DNA of 64,000 bases from positions 1,054,001-1,118,000 of the forward strand of contig NZ_JADQDP010000003.1 in NCBI RefSeq assembly GCF_015694735.1, given 5' to 3'. The notes beneath the pieces were generated by a model. It saw nothing but the letters and a program-made list of their open reading frames with translations. It had not been told where the DNA came from and made no database searches. The position numbers and the translations under genes were made by a program. This document shows positions 51,866-57,695 of this stretch, one piece after another. Position 1 is the stretch's first letter. Each line of letters opens with the position of its first letter. The stretch is from Hymenobacter properus (lineage in GTDB: Bacteria > Bacteroidota > Bacteroidia > Cytophagales > Hymenobacteraceae).

Positions 51866-52939
51866 ATGAAAAAAGAAATTTTGCCCTTCCTGGCTGGCCT
51901 GGCCCTGCTGGCCGCCTGCGACCCCAAAAAAGAAGAAACCCCCGCGCCCACGCCGCCCGCCACCTATGGCGTGTACATCCTGAGCGAAGGTCAGTTTGGG
52001 GTTGGCGATGGCGCCGTGAGCGTATTCAACAAAGCCAATAAGGCCCTGACGGTGGACGCATTTGGGAGCGCCAACAATGGCAGCCGCCTCGGCGACGTGG
52101 TGCAAAGCATGGGCGTGCAGGGCAGCCGCGGCTACGTTGTGGTCAATGCCTCCAACAAGATTGAAGTGGTGAACCTGACCGATTTCAAGTCGGTGGCCAC
52201 CATCAGCGGGCTTTCGCAGCCGCGCTATTTCGCGGCGGGCTCAAGCGGGCGCGGCTACGTCACGGAGTGGCGCGGGCCTTACACTGGCTACCTGCCCGGC
52301 GTGCTCAGCATTCTGAACCTGGCCACCAACACCGTGGCCAGCCGGGTGACGGTGGGCCGCAACCCCGAGCAGCTGTTGGTGCTGGGCGGCAAAATTTACG
52401 TGCCCAACAGCCTCGACAATACCGTTTCCGTCATCGACGAAGCTACCGGCACCCTGGCCTCCACCATCACCGTGGCCGACGGGCCCAGCAGCATGGTGGC
52501 CGACAAAGACGGCAACCTGTGGGTGCTGTGCAGCGGCTTCGTGAGCTACCTGAGCGTGCCCCCCTACACCCTCACCCGCGTATCGAACGGGACCCTCGTG
52601 CGCTTCAACCCCGGCAACCCTACCGCCCAACTCAAGCTGAACTTCCCCGGCACGGCCAGCCCGGGCAAGCTGCGCATCAACGCGGCCAAAGACCAACTGT
52701 ATTACGGCTTTGGCGGGGCTGAGTACCAGCTGAGCACCGCGGCCACGGCCTTGCCCAGGGCACCCTTTATTCGGCGCAACTTCTCGGGCTTCGACATCGA
52801 CCCGCGCGACAATTCCATTTTCGGCGCCGTTTCGCCCAGCTACAGCAGCAACGGCCGCTTCATTCGCTACCAGGCTACCGGTGCCCCCATCGATTCGTTT
52901 GAAGTGAAAGTGGGCCCGAACGGCTTCGTGTTTTACTAA
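51866..52939 (+). CDS. BtuG-like surface lipoprotein (DUF5074 beta-propeller)
   Basis: This 357-residue protein has a lipobox (LALLAACDPK, Cys at about residue 18) after a short signal sequence. The rest is a seven-bladed-propeller-like repeat: VYILSEGQFGVGDGAVSVFN, GYVVVNASNKIEVV, TVGRNPEQLLVLGGKIYVPN and SLDNTVSVIDEATGTLAS resemble the YncE/DUF5074 family. In Bacteroides, BtuG of this fold binds B12 on the cell surface and hands it to BtuB. Here it follows a riboswitch-controlled BtuB by 69 bases, so the same role is a strong inference. The substrate has not been shown for this protein. Confidence 0.8.
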   Translation: MKKEILPFLAGLALLAACDPKKEETPAPTPPATYGVYILSEGQFGVGDGAVSVFNKANKALTVDAFGSANNGSRLGDVVQSMGVQGSRGYVVVNASNKIEVVNLTDFKSVATISGLSQPRYFAAGSSGRGYVTEWRGPYTGYLPGVLSILNLATNTVASRVTVGRNPEQLLVLGGKIYVPNSLDNTVSVIDEATGTLASTITVADGPSSMVADKDGNLWVLCSGFVSYLSVPPYTLTRVSNGTLVRFNPGNPTAQLKLNFPGTASPGKLRINAAKDQLYYGFGGAEYQLSTAATALPRAPFIRRNFSGFDIDPRDNSIFGAVSPSYSSNGRFIRYQATGAPIDSFEVKVGPNGFVFY

Positions 52940-53064
52940 GCCCTGAACCTGTGAGGGGACGATGATACGTAATGGCACCGAAGCGTTAGCTATTAATGCC
53001 TTGCCTTACCGCTCATTGCTCGGGGCGCCATCCTGAATTTCCACCTTTCTACCTGCAAAAAAGG

Positions 53065-53095
53065 AAAAGGCCCGCACCTAGGTGCGGGCCTTTTT
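53065..53095. terminator. Terminator between converging genes
   Basis: The stem AAGGCCCGCACC / GGTGCGGGCCTT is a near-perfect palindrome with A before and T5 after. It serves the BtuG-like gene (plus) and the small lipoprotein (minus). Confidence 0.9.
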
Positions 53096-53116
53096 ATTTG
53101 TGGTAACTCCACAGGG

Positions 53117-53389
53117 TTAGTCGGCAATGCCGTCGTGGTTGCGGTCGGTGGCGTTTTCGGCGGCTTTGTAGAGCTCTTTGCCGGTGGGGCGATGGGCGGT
53201 GTCGCGGGCGAGGCCGGCGGTGGCCGAGTCGCCGCCAGCCACGCCATCTTGCGGGGCGGCGGGGCCTTTTTTGGTGTAGCCGCGCTCCACGTTGGTGTCG
53301 CCTTCTTTGGTGCCCGAGCTGCAGGCGCTAAAGGTGGCGGTGAGGGCGCAGGCCACGGCGAGGGGGCGGAGGAAGGATTTCAGAAGCAT
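53117..53389 (-). CDS. Small lipoprotein of unknown function
   Basis: This 90-residue protein has a lipoprotein signal (LTATFSACSSGT, Cys at about residue 23). The mature part is hydrophilic and mostly disordered, and ends in ENATDRNHDGIAD, a short Ca-binding-like DxNxDG motif of the type found in thrombospondin type 3 or dockerin repeats. I do not recognise a family. It diverges from the thioredoxin-like gene. Confidence 0.65.
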   Translation of the reverse strand: MLLKSFLRPLAVACALTATFSACSSGTKEGDTNVERGYTKKGPAAPQDGVAGGDSATAGLARDTAHRPTGKELYKAAENATDRNHDGIAD

Positions 53390-53558
53390 GAAAGCGTGAA
53401 GGTGAAGGCGTGAGAAATGAGCGATGCCGCAAGGTAAAGAAATAACCTCCCGCGGCGCAACCCGAACCAGGGCGGCCGGATACGGTTGTAGCGGTGGGCG
53501 CGGCCCTGGGGTTGCACCCGGCGCGGCCCGGCGCCTCCATTCACTCCGTTTGTTCCTG

Positions 53559-54161
53559 ATGTCCAGTTCCCTTATTTCGCCCGTTGCCGTTCCGCAGCCT
53601 GCCTACACCTACGCCGAGTTCCGGGCCCTGGTGGCCACGCTGGCCGCCGAGCGCCGCACCACCGGCCCCGAGCAGACGCCCGGCCTCATTCGCTACACCG
53701 ACCAAAACCAGGCCCACCTCGACCGTGCCCACGCTGTGCCACTGCTGCCGGAGCTGGTGGAGAAGCTCGCCAACCTGCCCCGGCCCGAGCAGTGGCTGGT
53801 ACTGGCCGAAGCCTGGTGCGGCGACACCGCCCACACCCTGCCCATCCTGGCGCACTTGGCCGAGGTGAGCGCCGGCCGTGTGACGCTGCACGTGCTGCTG
53901 CGCTCCGACCACCCCGCCCTGATGGCCGCCCACCAGACCAATGGCGGCAACAGCATTCCCAAGCTCGTGCGGCGCGACGCGGCCACCGGCACCGACCTCG
54001 GCGACTGGGGCCCGCGCCCGGCGGCGGCGCAGGAATTGGCTCACCGGTTGCACGCCGATAAATCGTTGCATGTCAATCAAATAATTAAAGAAATGAACGC
54101 CTGGTACGAGGCCGACAACGGCGCAGCTTTGCAGCACGAGTTGCTGGCTGCGCTGGGCTAA
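53559..54161 (+). CDS. Thioredoxin-family protein with single active-site Cys
   Basis: This 200-residue protein has a thioredoxin-like fold region: WLVLAEAWCGDTAHTLPIL holds the active-site position, followed by VTLHVLLRSDHPALM and the cis-Pro region NSIPKLV. The motif is W-C-G-D-T, so the usual second Cys is missing; it could not form the normal dithiol. Members of this sub-family are common in Bacteroidota, and their role is not established. No signal peptide is seen. The ATG at 53559 is chosen because upstream in-frame codons are Arg/Gly-rich and non-coding in style. Confidence 0.8.
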   Translation: MSSSLISPVAVPQPAYTYAEFRALVATLAAERRTTGPEQTPGLIRYTDQNQAHLDRAHAVPLLPELVEKLANLPRPEQWLVLAEAWCGDTAHTLPILAHLAEVSAGRVTLHVLLRSDHPALMAAHQTNGGNSIPKLVRRDAATGTDLGDWGPRPAAAQELAHRLHADKSLHVNQIIKEMNAWYEADNGAALQHELLAALG

Positions 54162-54216
54162 GTCATTGGCTTCAATAAATTTTCGCTTATTTTCACCGCC
54201 TCTTTGCCCATTGTTT

Positions 54217-54576
54217 ATGTTGCTTCCGTTGCGCCGTCGCCTCCAAAAACACGTTGCCGCCTGGCCCTGGCGGCGCGTGGGCGTGCTGGCCGGCGTGAGC
54301 TTCGTGCTGGCCCTGACGCTGGTCGGTTACTTGTTCGGCACGGGGGACCATTTTTTCAGTCGACTTTTTTTTGCCTTTCTCGTATTCGTCTGGCTGCTGG
54401 CCGTCACGTTCCTGGCCGTGGTGCCATTCGTGACCTGGGCCACCGGGCACTGGTTCGGACGCGGGTGGGCCGAAGTTTCCACTCCGGCGCCTCGCCCGCG
54501 CCGGACTTCTGCCGGTTCTGCAGCGGCGCGTTCTCATTCCTCACCGGCCCCCTCGCGGCGGCCAGAAACACGTTAA
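54217..54576 (+). CDS. Small membrane protein of unknown function
   Basis: This 119-residue protein has two hydrophobic segments, VGVLAGVSFVLALTLVGYLF (about 22-41) and LFFAFLVFVWLLAVTFLAVV (about 52-71). A Ser/Pro/Arg-rich tail follows. It has no clear family. The stop is five bases before the TTG of the AraC-type gene, so they are probably co-transcribed and it may belong to the metal-response module. Confidence 0.6.
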   Translation: MLLPLRRRLQKHVAAWPWRRVGVLAGVSFVLALTLVGYLFGTGDHFFSRLFFAFLVFVWLLAVTFLAVVPFVTWATGHWFGRGWAEVSTPAPRPRRTSAGSAAARSHSSPAPSRRPETR

Positions 54577-54581
54577 CGACC

Positions 54582-55154
54582 TTGAAAACCAACCTACTGC
54601 ATATCAAAAACATGGTGTGCCCCCGGTGCGTGGAGGCAGTGCAAAACCTATTGGAGCGCGCCGGCTACCGGCCCAAAGCCGTGAGCCTGGGCGTGGCCGA
54701 GCTCGACGAAACCACCCCCGCCGACCCTGAAGCCCTGGCTCCGCTGCTGCACGCCGCCGGCTTCGAGCTGCTGCGCGGCCGGGCCGAGCAGCTCACCGAG
54801 CAAATCAAAGCTACTCTGGCCGAGTACCTGGAGCACCTGCGCACGGCGCGCTCGCCGCTCACCACCTCGGCCTTCCTCACCGACCGGTTTGCGGCCACCT
54901 ACTCGCACCTGAGCAAGGTGTTTTCGCGCACCGCCCACCTCACCATCGAGAAATACCTCATCCGCCTCAAAATAGAGCGCGTGAAGGAGTTGCTCAGCTA
55001 TGGCGAGCTGACCCTGAACCAGATAGCCGACCAGATGCGCTACAGCTCGGGCCAGCACCTGAGCAACCAGTTCCGCCAAGTGACGGGCTATTCCGTAAGC
55101 GAGTTCCGCCGCCTGATGCTGCCCGAGCGCATGTCGCTTGATGCGCTGGCGTAA
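54582..55154 (+). CDS. AraC-type regulator with N-terminal HMA-like metal domain
   Basis: This protein of about 190 residues starts with a heavy-metal-associated-like segment (LLHIKNMVCPRCVEAVQNLL; the metal-binding pair is CPRC). The C-terminal half is an AraC helix-turn-helix pair: LSKVFSRTAHLTIEKYLIR and LTLNQIADQMRYSSGQHLSN, ending FRQVTGYSVSEFRR. The architecture is common in Bacteroidota next to copper and other heavy-metal genes, and suggests direct metal sensing. The start is a TTG at 54582; the first ATG at 54612 would remove the first strand of the HMA-like domain. The Cys-rich copper-storage gene lies just downstream on the other strand. Confidence 0.82.
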   Translation: MKTNLLHIKNMVCPRCVEAVQNLLERAGYRPKAVSLGVAELDETTPADPEALAPLLHAAGFELLRGRAEQLTEQIKATLAEYLEHLRTARSPLTTSAFLTDRFAATYSHLSKVFSRTAHLTIEKYLIRLKIERVKELLSYGELTLNQIADQMRYSSGQHLSNQFRQVTGYSVSEFRRLMLPERMSLDALA

Positions 55155-55163
55155 GGGGGCATC

Positions 55164-55361
55164 TGTCATTGCGAGGGCGAAGCCCGTGGCAACCGAAGGT
55201 CAGCGTAGCTAATCCGTCCTGTCAAAACCCGACACGCTCTTACTCCAGAAAGCCCCGGTACCACTACGGCACCGGGGCTTTCCTATTGGGCTTTGTCACA
55301 ATATTAGGTTGGGTCGCTGAGAACAGGACGGATTGCTTCGTCGTGCCTCCTCGCAATGACA
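55164..55361 (+). repeat. Palindromic element, class A, copy 3
   Basis: The ends TGTCATTGCGAG and CTCGCAATGACA enclose AATCCGTCCTGTCAAAACCC, GACACGCTC, a nested hairpin (AAAGCCCCGGTACC / GCACCGGGGCTTT), TCACAA, GGTCGC and GGACGGATT. It is the longest copy, because the left arm carries extra bases. It lies between two converging genes. Confidence 0.88.
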
Positions 55362-55365
55362 GGCG

Positions 55366-55719
55366 TTATGCCGCGTAGCTTTTGCAAGCCTCCACACAGG
55401 CGCGGCAGGCTTCGGCGCATTGCTTGCAGTGGTCGTGCTGGTGCTTAGCGCACTCATCATGGCATTTCTGGCAAATCTCGATGCACTCCTTGAGCACATG
55501 CTGGGCATGGTCAGAGCCGCGGGCGATGAAGGCGGAGGTGAGGCGACAGATGTCGGCGCAGTCGCGGTCGAGGCGGATGCAAGCGACCTGCATGTGAATA
55601 TCTTCTTCATCGAGGCAGGCGTCGGCGCACAGCTCGCAAGCTGCAATGCAGCGGCTCAGGGCGTCTAGAACGGTTTGGTTGTTTTGGCGGGCGCGGGGCG
55701 CGGCAGCGGGCATTTGCAT
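55366..55719 (-). CDS. Cys-rich four-helix-bundle copper-storage protein (Csp-like)
   Basis: This 117-residue protein has 16 Cys in a four-helix pattern, mostly in C-x3-C spacing: RCIAACELCADACL, then CIRLDRDCADIC, ECIEICQKCHDEC and CKQCAEACRACVEAC. This is the signature of the Csp/DUF326 family, whose members hold many Cu(I) ions in the bundle core. No signal peptide is seen, so it resembles the cytosolic Csp3 type. His residues near the end of helix three (KHQHDHC) could admit metal. It sits between an HMA-AraC regulator and a Met/His-rich outer-membrane protein. Confidence 0.9.
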   Translation of the reverse strand: MQMPAAAPRARQNNQTVLDALSRCIAACELCADACLDEEDIHMQVACIRLDRDCADICRLTSAFIARGSDHAQHVLKECIEICQKCHDECAKHQHDHCKQCAEACRACVEACKSYAA

Positions 55720-55895
55720 GGCAAGAATGTTAGGTGAACAACTGTAAACAACTAGCTGATTCTACGCAGAAAACCGCTATAGGAAGGTGTAGAATTTACG
55801 CTCGTGGCTTACACAATTCGGTGCCAGCCCGGGTGCTGTACGTTTTCGGCAAAATGCTGCCTTAACCCAAGGCCTAGATTTCGGGTATTAGCGGC

Positions 55896-57629
55896 ATGAA
55901 GCATTGTTTTCTCAATCGGCTAGCCGTGCCGTCTGTGGCGGGCATTGTCGCGGCGGCGCTACTTACCGCCGCGCCAGGCCGGGCGGCCTTGGCGCAGGAC
56001 CATAATCACATGGACATGAACATGCCCATGCCGCCCAAACCAAAGCCAGCGAAGCCCCGCCCGGTTGCGCCCAAGCCGGCTGGCCCCAGGGCCGCCCGAC
56101 CCGCCGCAAAACCGGCTTCGCCAGGCACGCCGGCCACTTCTACGCCGGCCGATACCAGCCACCACGCGGCCCCCATGCACTCGATGGAAGGCATGCCCAT
56201 GGACCCGGCCAAGCCTGCCCAAACCGCCCATCCGGCCCCGCCACACGAGCACACCCCCGGCATGGACATGTCGGGGGCCGGGCACGACATGGGCAGCATG
56301 GCCATGGCCCACGACAGCGCTATGCACATGGACGGCATGAGCCACTCGCTCTCGCGCAACCTGCCCATGAGCCGCAACGGTTCGGGCACCAGCTGGCACC
56401 CTGATGCCACGCCCATGTACATGTGGATGCAGCACAAGGGCCCCTGGATGCTGATGTACCATGCCGCCGCTTATGGCCGCTACACCAGCCAGAACTTCAA
56501 CAACAACGGCAAGCGCGGCCACGCCAACGCCATCGACGGGCCAAACTGGGGCATGGCCATGGCTCAGCGCACCATCGGCGCGCGGGGCCTGCTGAACCTG
56601 AGCTTAATGGTCAGCCTCGACCCACTGACGGAAACCAACGGCGGCTACCCACTGCTGTTCCAGACCGGCGAAAGCTACCAGGGCCGGCCGCTCATCGACA
56701 AGCAACACCCGCACGACCTGATTTCGGGGCTAACGGCCAGCTATACGCACGCCATCAATGAAGATGTAGACGTGAGCCTCTACATGGGCTACCCGGGCGA
56801 GCCGGCCATCGGGCCGGTGGCTTTCATGCACCGCATCTCGGCCATGCCCAACCCCGACGCGCCCCTCTCGCACCACTGGACCGATGCCACGCACATCACC
56901 TTTGGGGTGGCCACGCTGGGCGTGCGCTACAAGCAGTTCAAGCTGGAAGGCAGCAACTTCACGGGCCGCGAGCCCGACCAGTACCGCTACGATTTTGACA
57001 AGCCGCGCGCCGATTCCTGGGCCGGCCGCCTCAACTGGAACCCCAGCCGCAGCCTGGCCCTGCAGGTGAGCCGCGCCTTCATTAAAAGCCCCGAAGACCT
57101 GCACCCCGACGAAAACGTGACGCGCACCACCGCTTCGGTGCTGCACAGCCGCACTTGGGGCGAGCGACGCTACTTGGCCTCGGCTCTGGTGTGGGGCTTG
57201 AATGAACACGGCGACGGCCACCACGGCGAGCACGCGGTGCTGGCCGAAACCAACCTTACGCTGGGCCGGCCCACGTTCTACGGGCGCTACGAGTTTGTGC
57301 AGAAGGACAGCGAAGAGCTGAATTTTTACGCCACCGGCCTCTATGATGGCCTGGATGCTAAGGTGTTCAACATCCATGCTCTCACGCTGGGCAGCAGTTA
57401 CCGGCTGGCCAGCCTGGGCGGCCCACGCGGGCCGGAGCTGAGCTTGGGCGGGCAAATCACGGGCTACTTTATTCCCGAAAGCCTGCAGAATGACCGTTAC
57501 GGCATCGCTTATGTGGGGCCCGGCTACGGCAAGCTGCCGCTTTCGGCCTCGGTATATCTGCGCCTCACGGCCCCGTGGATGAGCATGAAGGGGATGGGCA
57601 GCTCGGGCATGGGTGGCATGAAGATGTAA
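55896..57629 (+). CDS. Met/His-rich outer-membrane protein, probable copper role
   Basis: This 577-residue protein has a signal peptide ending near AALAQDH. Residues of about 30-160 are low complexity: Met/His clusters (HNHMDMNMPMPP, MHSMEGMPMDP, HDMGSMAMAHDSAMHMDGM) separated by a Pro/Ala/Lys-rich linker, typical of copper-binding segments. From about 180 the sequence looks like an outer-membrane barrel (YHAAAYGRYTSQNF, RYKQFKLEGSNFTGRE, LGSSYRLASLGG) and ends with further Met-rich residues (MSMKGMGSSGMGG). Similar proteins occur in copper-resistance clusters of Bacteroidota. A TAGATTTC box about 14 bases before the ATG may be its -7 element. Confidence 0.75.
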   Translation: MKHCFLNRLAVPSVAGIVAAALLTAAPGRAALAQDHNHMDMNMPMPPKPKPAKPRPVAPKPAGPRAARPAAKPASPGTPATSTPADTSHHAAPMHSMEGMPMDPAKPAQTAHPAPPHEHTPGMDMSGAGHDMGSMAMAHDSAMHMDGMSHSLSRNLPMSRNGSGTSWHPDATPMYMWMQHKGPWMLMYHAAAYGRYTSQNFNNNGKRGHANAIDGPNWGMAMAQRTIGARGLLNLSLMVSLDPLTETNGGYPLLFQTGESYQGRPLIDKQHPHDLISGLTASYTHAINEDVDVSLYMGYPGEPAIGPVAFMHRISAMPNPDAPLSHHWTDATHITFGVATLGVRYKQFKLEGSNFTGREPDQYRYDFDKPRADSWAGRLNWNPSRSLALQVSRAFIKSPEDLHPDENVTRTTASVLHSRTWGERRYLASALVWGLNEHGDGHHGEHAVLAETNLTLGRPTFYGRYEFVQKDSEELNFYATGLYDGLDAKVFNIHALTLGSSYRLASLGGPRGPELSLGGQITGYFIPESLQNDRYGIAYVGPGYGKLPLSASVYLRLTAPWMSMKGMGSSGMGGMKM

Positions 57630-57695
57630 GCCGGCGCCGTGCCGACCTTTGCCGGGAAATGAACCCCGGCGCCCCTTGCCGGGTTAGATGCCACT

